38,904 nucleotides of DNA from contig NZ_JAECZA010000037.1 in NCBI RefSeq assembly GCF_016056275.1, positions 1 through 38,904 on the forward strand, given 5' to 3'. How positions within the stretch are numbered: position 1 is the stretch's first letter; each line of letters starts with the position of its first letter. Of this stretch, positions 16,739 through 24,054 are shown in pieces. Below the pieces are notes generated by a model. The model saw only the letters and a program-made list of their open reading frames with translations. It was not told the origin of the DNA and did not search any database. Both the position numbers and the translations under genes were made by a program. The stretch is from Dendronalium phyllosphericum CENA369. GTDB taxonomy: Bacteria; Cyanobacteriota; Cyanobacteriia; Cyanobacteriales; Nostocaceae.

Positions 16739-17572
16739 ATGAAAAAATCAACGATGAATCAAATTAATTTCATGACCACATTTTTACAAAATACAAATAA
16801 GATATGTATTTCATTCATAGTAGGACTAGCATCAAGCCTTTTAGTTTCTCATCCTATTCATGCTGCAACACTAGGTGAGAATTTAATTGTGAATGGTGAT
16901 GCCGAACAAGGATTAGGAGATCCAGTAGGTAACGCTGTTGGTGCTAATATTCCTATTATCCCTGGTTGGACTGGGAGTAATGATTTCAGTGTATTAAAAT
17001 ACGGGGCAACAGGTTTTAGCTTTGTCAATCCTTTAGGCAATTTAGTAAGTGTTACTCTGCCTGGAGTTGATGTTATCGGGCCAAGTAATCGCGGGCAAAA
17101 TCTCTTTTTTGGTGGTGCTAGTAGAGCCTCGTCTAGCGCTTCACAATCTATTGATGTGACTAGTCTATCTTCAGTTGTTGATGCTGGGAAAGGCGCTTTT
17201 GACTTAAGTGGTTGGTTGGGTGGATATGCTACTGATGAAGATATTGCATCACTCAATATTACTTTCTTAGATCGTGCTAACCAATCAATAAGTACGGCTA
17301 GTATTTTTGCACCAACTTCAGCACAGAGAAATAACATCACAGGTTTGTTTTTCCAATCAACTAAGGGTTATGTACCTGTGGGTACGCGTCAAATCGATGT
17401 AATTCTAAATGCTGCTTATGCAAGAGGTCGAGTTAACGATTCCTACGCTGATAACCTCTCACTAGTAATTACTCAAGTCCCAGAACCTAGCATTTCCGGT
17501 TTATCTCTGCTTGCTGTATCCAGTTGTATGGCATGGAAATTGTGGAGAAAACGCCGTCAAGTATCGCTGTAG
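16739..17572 (+). CDS. PEP-CTERM sorted surface protein
   Basis: A 277-residue secreted protein. The signal peptide covers about 1-43 and probably ends near IHAA. Mature residues begin LGENLIVNGDAEQG, an opening common in PEP-CTERM proteins with beta-sandwich (CBM-like) folds; the body is rich in Gly, Ser and Asn. The C-terminus has VPEPS, a hydrophobic segment (about 251-266) and RKRR, the classic sorting motif processed by exosortase. It follows the ModA-like gene by 57 bp without a terminator between, suggesting co-transcription. Such proteins are surface or exopolysaccharide-associated; no enzymatic residues are evident. Confidence 0.8.
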   Translation: MKKSTMNQINFMTTFLQNTNKICISFIVGLASSLLVSHPIHAATLGENLIVNGDAEQGLGDPVGNAVGANIPIIPGWTGSNDFSVLKYGATGFSFVNPLGNLVSVTLPGVDVIGPSNRGQNLFFGGASRASSSASQSIDVTSLSSVVDAGKGAFDLSGWLGGYATDEDIASLNITFLDRANQSISTASIFAPTSAQRNNITGLFFQSTKGYVPVGTRQIDVILNAAYARGRVNDSYADNLSLVITQVPEPSISGLSLLAVSSCMAWKLWRKRRQVSL

Positions 17573-17590
17573 GGCAGGGTGGACTATTGG

Positions 17591-17657
17591 AATCGAGGCG
17601 TGCGTCGATTTTCAGGTGGATAGATTACGATGTAAGGACGAAGCTGTTCGCCCCTAC
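17591..17657. repeat. Two small inverted repeats after PEP-CTERM gene
   Basis: AATCGA (17591-17596) pairs with TCGATT (17605-17610) and is followed by TT, giving a weak terminator-like hairpin. A second imperfect palindrome at 17632-17657 has arms GTAAGGACGAA and TTCGCCCCTAC that match at 9 of 11 positions; it looks like a decayed copy of a GTAGGGGCGAA-type repeat. Confidence 0.4.
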
Positions 17658-17716
17658 AAAGAATTATGTTCAAATTTCCTAATCTTCAATCCTTATTTTT
17701 CTAGCCGAAATAAAAA

Positions 17717-19954
17717 TTACACTCCACCTTTGTTGATAATCTCTTGATAGGCAGCTACAGCAAAAGTTGGCTGGCGCTTTAATTCTAGGTCAGTATCTAA
17801 GTCGATATGGTAAAGTCCAAAATCGCTATCCGGGCCAAACTTCAGACCCCATTCGCGGTTAGAGGTAATGCACCAAGCAAGATAACCGACCACATTCACG
17901 CCGTCTTGACGGGCGCGCTGCACCTGCTGGACGTGTTGGCGCAGGTAGTCTACGCGCGTGACCACTTTATCAGCCACATCAACACAGCCATTCTCAATAA
18001 TTAAAATTTCTTTACCAGGGAATAACTGAGCGTGGAACTTGAGCATATCGTACAGCACTCCAGACCAGACTGGCGCATTACCGAAACGCCCAAATGCTGC
18101 ATCCATCAACTGCTGAATGCGGTTGAGTCGCAAATTGCTGATGCCCCAATAGTAATCAAAGCCCACAAAATCCTGCTGTCCGACGCACTCTTGGGGACAG
18201 AGAAATGTTGGCAACTGTCCAGCCATACCAAGATGCCACCAATTACTCGTTAGTGAAGTAGAAAGGACGCTGAAGAGTTTCAGGGCTGGGTCGAAAATGC
18301 GGGCGATCGAATGCAGCACAGGTAAGCGTTCCTGAGTGGAAACGGCATAAAACTTAACTTTACTAGGATCGCCAAAAATTTGTTTGGCGATGGTACGAGC
18401 CAAATCGATTTCTAAACCGCTAAACTCCTTTGTGTTGGGATCGCGATAACCAAACCCAGGCACATTGTCTTTGACGGCTACTATTAAATGACCCCGGTCT
18501 TGAATGCGACGCAATGGTGTTCCTGGCTTGGCAAGGGGTAAACGCTGTGTAAAAGTTGTCTTGAGAGAACTTGCTGAACCAGTAGTGATATCAGCTAGAG
18601 TCGATCGCCTGCCGATTTTAGGCACAGGTGGCACGGGTAGATTGGGGAAGTAATGGGTGAAGCTAGCTTGCCAATCACCAGATTCTTTGAAATATCGCAC
18701 GGCTACATCTACAACATTCAGCAAAGCGCGATCGCCTTTAACTACAGCAGCAGCATAATTTTCTACAGTCAATCTGTCACCGTTGTTACCCACCAGTCTG
18801 TATTTACCTGGATACTGCTCCATGACTCCTAACAAAATAACATCATCAATTAAGATGGCGCTAATTTGCTCGTAGTCCAGCGCTCTTAAGGCATCGGTAT
18901 AATCGTCTACCACTTGGATATTAGCTGCGGGAAGTAATTTATCTACGGTGGATTCAGCCGTAGAGCTTTTGATGACTGCAACAGATTTCCCATTGCAATC
19001 TTCTAGTTGCTGAATCGCACTGTCTGATTTGACTAAAAGAATTTGACCCGCCTGAAAGTAAGCTTCAGAAAATGCCACTTCCTGTTGTCGCTCTGGAGTC
19101 ACAGTTAAAGTAGCAATGACTACATCTACCTGTCCTTTTTCTAGCAAAGCCCGCTCGGTAAAACGTTTTCCTTGAGCAACCAAGTCTTCAGGACGGCGGA
19201 GATTAGTGACGTTGCGATCTACTAGTCTTTGCAGCCATAAAGGTAGACCCAACAGCATCGGGTTTGCTCCCACTTGGGCATCTGGGTTGACTTGCTGGAG
19301 AATAGTTCTAGCTCTAGTGTGGGCCACAAACAAATTCCGCATCAGCTTTTGAACTGCGGTCATTTGATCGGCAATGCTAGCACCTCGATCCAAACCGGGA
19401 GGCATAAAGTAAGCTCTTTCCCACCAAGGTTTGACGTAGCCGTAAATCAGTTGACTGGGTTCGTTAAAACTAATCCAGTAGCGTGCTAAAGGGCCTAAAC
19501 GCTTGGCAACTTCTGTAGTATAGTTGGCGAAAATAGCCGGAAAATCTGGGGAAGTCAAACCACCGCGTGCTTCCACATGAACCGGATGGGTAAAGTGGTG
19601 CAAAGTGACAATTGGTTCCATGTTATGCGATCGAATGGTTGCGATCGCTTGGCGATAATGTTCAAAAGCTTCCTCACTGAACTCACCGGGTTTAGGTTCA
19701 ACCCGCGACCAAGCGATGGAAAAGCGAAATGCCTTGCAACCAAGTGACTGCGCTAAGGCTATATCTTCGGCGTAGCGGTTCCAAAAATCAGTCGCTTGAC
19801 CCCGAACGGTGAGAGCGCGACGACGCTCCCACACATCTCGGATATCCTCATAACGAGAATCGTAAGCTTCGCATTGGTGGTCGGCTGTCGCAACACCGAA
19901 CATGAATGATTTGGGTAAGGGTGCAAAACCCTTGATAGGAAGTGGGTTTGACAT
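17717..19954 (-). CDS. GH1 beta-glucosidase with inserted permuted SBP domain
   Basis: A 745-residue protein combining a family 1 glycosidase with an amino-acid-type periplasmic-binding fold (SBP_bac_3). GH1 N-terminal part: residues 1-250, with ATADHQ (Gln27), TLHHF and SFNEP, where Glu165 is the acid/base. GH1 C-terminal part: about 551-745, with LIIENG, where Glu654 is the nucleophile, and AWCITSNREWGLKFG. Between them, residues about 270-437 match the second part of an SBP (GQVDVVIATLTVTPERQQEV..., with ligand Arg289 and Asp370), and about 478-548 match its first part (LRRIQDRGHLIVAV...FSGLEIDLAR...RLPVL). Order is therefore swapped, as in a circular permutation. No signal peptide. The strong AAAAGGAG precedes the ATG. 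Both catalytic Glu remain, so activity is plausible; ligand control is inference. Confidence 0.85.
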   Translation of the reverse strand: MSNPLPIKGFAPLPKSFMFGVATADHQCEAYDSRYEDIRDVWERRRALTVRGQATDFWNRYAEDIALAQSLGCKAFRFSIAWSRVEPKPGEFSEEAFEHYRQAIATIRSHNMEPIVTLHHFTHPVHVEARGGLTSPDFPAIFANYTTEVAKRLGPLARYWISFNEPSQLIYGYVKPWWERAYFMPPGLDRGASIADQMTAVQKLMRNLFVAHTRARTILQQVNPDAQVGANPMLLGLPLWLQRLVDRNVTNLRRPEDLVAQGKRFTERALLEKGQVDVVIATLTVTPERQQEVAFSEAYFQAGQILLVKSDSAIQQLEDCNGKSVAVIKSSTAESTVDKLLPAANIQVVDDYTDALRALDYEQISAILIDDVILLGVMEQYPGKYRLVGNNGDRLTVENYAAAVVKGDRALLNVVDVAVRYFKESGDWQASFTHYFPNLPVPPVPKIGRRSTLADITTGSASSLKTTFTQRLPLAKPGTPLRRIQDRGHLIVAVKDNVPGFGYRDPNTKEFSGLEIDLARTIAKQIFGDPSKVKFYAVSTQERLPVLHSIARIFDPALKLFSVLSTSLTSNWWHLGMAGQLPTFLCPQECVGQQDFVGFDYYWGISNLRLNRIQQLMDAAFGRFGNAPVWSGVLYDMLKFHAQLFPGKEILIIENGCVDVADKVVTRVDYLRQHVQQVQRARQDGVNVVGYLAWCITSNREWGLKFGPDSDFGLYHIDLDTDLELKRQPTFAVAAYQEIINKGGV

Positions 19955-20051
19955 GGAGCTAACTCCTTTTAAGATGATTGTGAAAATAAGTAGAACGGTG
20001 CAAATAAACCGAAGTATGTAACGAAAAGTAAAGTTACCTAAAACCCTCTTT

Positions 20052-20209
20052 CCTTCTGCCTTCTGCCCTCTGCCTCCTGCCTTGTCATAACGACAATTTT
20101 TAACATCGACCTACTTAGTCAAGAAAAGGAACAGCGAACAAAGAAGTAATCTATGTAATTAATTTTGTTGAAGTACTTATACTCAGCACTCAGCACTCAG
20201 CACTCAGCA
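20052..20209. repeat. Two tandem heptamer tracts
   Basis: Four degenerate heptamers CCTTCTG, CCTTCTG, CCCTCTG, CCTCCTG lie at 20052-20079. Four perfect CTCAGCA units lie at 20182-20209, directly upstream of the stop of the MBL gene. Between them is the CGACCTACTTAGTC copy (20107-20120). The rest of the 261-bp gap shows nothing else. Confidence 0.85.
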
Positions 20210-20215
20210 CTACAT

Positions 20216-21046
20216 TTAGACCGAAACAATAGTTTGCTTTGCCAACCTCTGAGCAGCATTCGGGTCGTGGCTAGGAAGATAAACTGTGGGAAATTCTTGT
20301 ACGTACTGCAAAATTCGCTTTAGTGTTTGACGAGATTTATCTTCATCTTGAGCAACACCATCAACAATCTGCTCTAACATCAGTTGTTCGCTGTAAGAGG
20401 CATCACCAGCAAAAAATAGAGATACTCCATCAGTTTGCACTAGCACTGATAGATGACCTTCAGTATGTCCCTGTGTGGGAATTAAGCTGACATCTCCAGC
20501 CTTTGTCAGCGTGAAACTCTCGGAAAAAGGGCCAATAGGTTTAGCCTCATACTCTATTAAGCGAGGAGCTAACCACTTGGGCCAGCGATGGGTCAAGTAG
20601 CCGTTCAATTGTCCGCGCCAACCACCAATTTGCTCGTACTCTCTACGAGAGATAATAATTTCTGCATTAGGAAAATGGTGCAGTCCGCCGATATGGTCTG
20701 TATGCAAATGGGTGAGAATTACCCAGCGGACATCATTTGGTTCTATACCCAAAGCCCGCAAACGAAAATTCACTTCGTCTTCAGGTTGCAAACATGGTTT
20801 AATACTTAGCTGAAAATAAGGATGCCACCAAGGAAAGTAGCCTGGTTCTAGGGTGCGCGCAGTTTCGCCTGTATCGATTAAAATAATCCCTTCTGGATGT
20901 TCAATTGCCCAACTATAAATAGGTAAAGGGTCAGTCCAATTGCGGTCAAGAATAGTATTTACTAAACGCATCGCACCATGACCCTTGCTGTAGCACTGGC
21001 AGGTTTTAACAGATACAAGTCCACTCTGAACGGCGTGTATACGCAT
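20216..21046 (-). CDS. MBL-fold metallohydrolase (lactonase-like)
   Basis: A 276-residue metallo-beta-lactamase-fold hydrolase. The metal motif THLHTDHIGG (about 120-129), a later PTQGHTEGH and AGDASY give the expected zinc ligands (HxHxDH, His, Asp). The overall plan resembles N-acyl-homoserine-lactone lactonases of the AiiA/AttM group and other metal-dependent esterases, but the specific substrate cannot be read. The ATG at 21046 has AAGG 7 bases upstream; an in-frame TTG at 21070 with AGGAGA upstream is an alternative. It lies 46 bp downstream of the alpha/beta hydrolase gene and is probably the last gene of the P450-hydrolase unit. Confidence 0.8.
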   Translation of the reverse strand: MRIHAVQSGLVSVKTCQCYSKGHGAMRLVNTILDRNWTDPLPIYSWAIEHPEGIILIDTGETARTLEPGYFPWWHPYFQLSIKPCLQPEDEVNFRLRALGIEPNDVRWVILTHLHTDHIGGLHHFPNAEIIISRREYEQIGGWRGQLNGYLTHRWPKWLAPRLIEYEAKPIGPFSESFTLTKAGDVSLIPTQGHTEGHLSVLVQTDGVSLFFAGDASYSEQLMLEQIVDGVAQDEDKSRQTLKRILQYVQEFPTVYLPSHDPNAAQRLAKQTIVSV

Positions 21047-21092
21047 TTTTATACCTTGAATATGACCCAATAATTACGAATTCTCCTGTATC

Positions 21093-22022
21093 TTACTTAC
21101 TCAAATACTTATCGAAGAAGGTTAAAACTTTATCTGGGTTATCCACGACGTACTGATAGCCGCCAAAGCGATGGTCGGTTTCTGGATATAATGGCTCGAC
21201 GGCATTAGGAGTTGATGCCACCATGTTCGCAACGTCATCAACACTACCCCATTTGTCGCCAGTGCCTTGTACATAAAGCACGGGAATATCACGCGCCCCA
21301 GCTGCTTCATAGGCAGGTTGGATAAAAGCGGTACTCGGCCCGCCTGATAAACGATAAAGTATTTCTATTGCCGGGCCAAAAAGTTTATCTAAGGGGCCGA
21401 ATTTATCAGCGCGATAGCGTTGTCCAAATATTGCTGAGGTATTCGGTTGGACGGCGGCGGCGGCTTTAATATCCGTACTATGGGGAAGAGTAAATACTAC
21501 AGTGTTTCCGCCCATAGAAAATCCGATAGTGCCGATGCGGTTTGAATCGACTTCGGCTCGACTTTTGGCATATTTTATAGCTCCCAGTAAGTCACGCTTT
21601 TCTAGCCAGCCAGAGGTGAGTGGAATTTTGGCATCGCTTTCACCATGATTGCGTAGGTCAAACATCAGCACATTATAGTTTCTCTCGTGCAATGCTTTAG
21701 TGAAGGGTAAAAGGTTAATTGGTTTGCTACCCGGTAAGTCTCCTAATATGTCATCAGCCTTTGTCCCGATTCGGTTCCAAGGCCAGCCGTGTACCATAAT
21801 CACAGTTGCCGCTGGGGTTTGCAATGCTGGGATAAACCAGCCTTTGATGGATACGCCATCCTGAGCCGGAAACTCCACATCTTCGTAATCTAACCCAACA
21901 TCTTGCCTGGGATTAGTCCAAATTTTCTGCCGCTTCGGTTTAATTAACAATCGTGCGGAACTTGCTACGACTAACACGTAGATGAGCAAGATAATAGCGA
22001 TCGCCCAGATTAATATATTCAC
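21093..22022 (-). CDS. Membrane-anchored alpha/beta hydrolase
   Basis: A 309-residue serine hydrolase with one N-terminal transmembrane helix (about 2-20), placing it at the plasma membrane. Catalytic elements are VHGWPW (oxyanion region, about 77-82), nucleophile elbow GFSMGG with Ser169, Asp256 in GTGDKWG and His284 in ETDHRFGGY. It resembles the BAAT/dienelactone-hydrolase-like group (COG1073). It starts 14 bp after the P450 stop, so the two are likely co-transcribed and may act on one substrate, for example by hydrolysing an ester. The substrate is unknown. Confidence 0.85.
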   Translation of the reverse strand: MNILIWAIAIILLIYVLVVASSARLLIKPKRQKIWTNPRQDVGLDYEDVEFPAQDGVSIKGWFIPALQTPAATVIMVHGWPWNRIGTKADDILGDLPGSKPINLLPFTKALHERNYNVLMFDLRNHGESDAKIPLTSGWLEKRDLLGAIKYAKSRAEVDSNRIGTIGFSMGGNTVVFTLPHSTDIKAAAAVQPNTSAIFGQRYRADKFGPLDKLFGPAIEILYRLSGGPSTAFIQPAYEAAGARDIPVLYVQGTGDKWGSVDDVANMVASTPNAVEPLYPETDHRFGGYQYVVDNPDKVLTFFDKYLSK

Positions 22023-22036
22023 AATATTCCTCTCCT

Positions 22037-23956
22037 CTAACTAACTTTCTGCTTGGTGTTTTCCGTATAAGTGCCAAACTTGACTTTCAAATCGTCACGC
22101 GGGATGGGAAAAAGGTTCCGGTTCAATTCCAAATTTTGCGGCGGTAGTTCCCAGTTATACCGACGTAACAAATGCACTGCCATTACTTTTATCAAGACTG
22201 TAATCAAGTCTTCACCTGGGCAACGATGACTTTCTCGCGCTCCGCCGCCGTGGGGTACGTAGCTATTTTCTGGTAAAGATGCGAACTTTTCTGTAGCAAA
22301 GCGGCAAGGCTGAAAACTTTCCGGTTCGGGAAATATCTGGGGAATATGCATAGTGGTGTGAATTCCTCCCACTGCACCCCAACTCTGCGGTATACGGAAG
22401 TTTTGAAACTGAGTTTCTTTTTTAACTAAACCGAAAAAAGTCGCAGCATTGATGGGATAGAAGCGGCGGAGTTCGTAAGCGATTTGCTTCAAATACACCA
22501 AATTTTGCAACTGCGCGAAATTCAACGAGCCACTAGGAGCGTATTGATTGACTTCTTGTCTGGCGCGACTCATGATTTCTGGATGTTGAGCCAGAGTAAG
22601 AGAAAGATAGGTTAACGAAATATAAATTCCGCCATAAGCCGCAAAGAACAAATGCAGTACCTCACGGCGTAGCTGTTCGTCGGTGAGGGTACTTCCATCT
22701 TCACCACGCACTGTTAACAGCAGCCCCAGCATATCTGATTGAGGTTGCTGACGATGCTGGACAATGGCTTTGTCGATGAGAGCAAGCAACTTATCGCGGC
22801 TTTGTAGCGCTTTTCCGTAAGCATTCCAACGCAAGTTAATTGGGATTGAGGTGAAACCTTTGAGAAAAGTTTCAATAATTTCTCCCACAGCTTCACTTTC
22901 TGGGCCTGGCGAACCTCCAGTAAACAAAGCATTTGTCAGACTGGCGCTGAGTTTGCGGTATTCAGGTATCCAAGCAAAGCTACTCAGTTGTTCCCAGCGT
23001 TCCAGGTAGTAAGTGGCTGTCTGTTCAATTAGGGGAATATATTTATCGAAAGCCTGCGGCGTAAAAGCTTCGAGAATAATCTTTTTTCGACGGCGATGTT
23101 CGCTACCGTCTAATAATGGCAGAGACTCCCAGTCTAATAATTCCTGTATCGGTTGCGGATTAGCTTTCGCACGGGTGAAATATTCTTGGTTTAGGAAGAA
23201 AGTAAAAGCTTCTGGGCCGATAAAAGCAATAACTGGTTTGCCGAATAAGTGAGTTTTGAAGACTGAACCATACTTTTGAAAGCGCTGGCGGTAGAATTGA
23301 TGATTATCCCAAGCTAGAGCAATAGTTTCTCCGATAAGGGGCAAACCATAAGAGCCAGGTGGTAAATCTTCACTATCTCGACCATTGCGGGTATTGTGGT
23401 AGCGCACCAATAAACTTAGCAAAATAGCGATCGCTAAAATAATTCCCAAAATGCGAGCAAATCCCTGTTGACCAATCAAAGTACCAACCAAGAAGCTCAA
23501 ACCAGCATAAATATGCACTCCGATTCTTTGCTTCTCAATCCAAGTTGCCGAAGAATCGCTAAACCATGCCAAACTAATATCTAATCCCCACCACAAAGCC
23601 AAAACCAATTCGCTTGCAGTAATAGCAGTTCCATGAATTGCAAAAGTTGCTTTGATGTTGTCAGGGACTAACAATACTTTATAAAACAAATGAACTAAAT
23701 AAGCTAAAAAGCTAAAAATCCATAGCAATAACCAATAATTATTCTTATTGGCTGATTTTCCATGCAAGATATATAAATAAATTGCTGGAATGAATAACAC
23801 CGAGCTAGCCAAAAACGAATAAATAGCACGGTGTAAATTCAAATTTGGTTTTAATTCTGCTGCTAGTAAAGCAGCAATTAAAATAATTCCAAAAGCAAAA
23901 AAAGTATTAGCAAATTCTGCTAAGGAAATCTTTTTTTTTGATTTAACTATTTCCAT
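22037..23956 (-). CDS. Cytochrome P450 with N-terminal multi-TM domain
   Basis: A 639-residue protein. Residues about 1-190 contain five or six hydrophobic helices (about 15-35, 45-64, 75-97, 112-131, 148-184). Residues about 195-635 are a P450, starting LPPGSYGLPLIGET. Conserved parts are ELRR (ExxR, 495-498) and the heme loop with Cys579 in GGGARESHRCPGED. That loop is longer than the usual FGxGxRxCxG and resembles the HRCPGE of CYP152 peroxygenases. The I-helix (FFAAYGGIYISLTY, about 437-450) lacks the usual acid-alcohol pair, which suggests unusual oxygen or peroxide chemistry. The ATG has AGAGG upstream. It is followed by the alpha/beta hydrolase gene after 14 bp. The P450 call is firm; substrate is unknown. 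Confidence 0.9.
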   Translation of the reverse strand: MEIVKSKKKISLAEFANTFFAFGIILIAALLAAELKPNLNLHRAIYSFLASSVLFIPAIYLYILHGKSANKNNYWLLLWIFSFLAYLVHLFYKVLLVPDNIKATFAIHGTAITASELVLALWWGLDISLAWFSDSSATWIEKQRIGVHIYAGLSFLVGTLIGQQGFARILGIILAIAILLSLLVRYHNTRNGRDSEDLPPGSYGLPLIGETIALAWDNHQFYRQRFQKYGSVFKTHLFGKPVIAFIGPEAFTFFLNQEYFTRAKANPQPIQELLDWESLPLLDGSEHRRRKKIILEAFTPQAFDKYIPLIEQTATYYLERWEQLSSFAWIPEYRKLSASLTNALFTGGSPGPESEAVGEIIETFLKGFTSIPINLRWNAYGKALQSRDKLLALIDKAIVQHRQQPQSDMLGLLLTVRGEDGSTLTDEQLRREVLHLFFAAYGGIYISLTYLSLTLAQHPEIMSRARQEVNQYAPSGSLNFAQLQNLVYLKQIAYELRRFYPINAATFFGLVKKETQFQNFRIPQSWGAVGGIHTTMHIPQIFPEPESFQPCRFATEKFASLPENSYVPHGGGARESHRCPGEDLITVLIKVMAVHLLRRYNWELPPQNLELNRNLFPIPRDDLKVKFGTYTENTKQKVS

Positions 23957-23987
23957 TTTTAACCTCTTTACTCTGTGTTCTCGGTGC

Positions 23988-24023
23988 CTCTGTGGTTAAA
24001 TAAATTATTTTTAAACCACAGAG
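23988..24023. repeat. CTCTGTGGTT hairpin
   Basis: Perfect 10-bp arms CTCTGTGGTT (23988-23997) and AACCACAGAG (24014-24023) with an AT-rich loop, in the 98-bp gap between the di-heme cytochrome and P450 genes. It is followed by ATACAAAGACACAGAAA, the type of low-complexity text common between cyanobacterial genes. It could lower read-through between the two minus-strand genes. Confidence 0.6.
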
Positions 24024-24054
24024 ATACAAAGACACAGAAATGAAATACAAGATT

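Noticed and set aside
16858-17340. 160-residue minus-strand reading frame
   Set aside because: Antisense to the PEP-CTERM gene, which has a signal peptide and sorting motif; no motif in the opposite frame.
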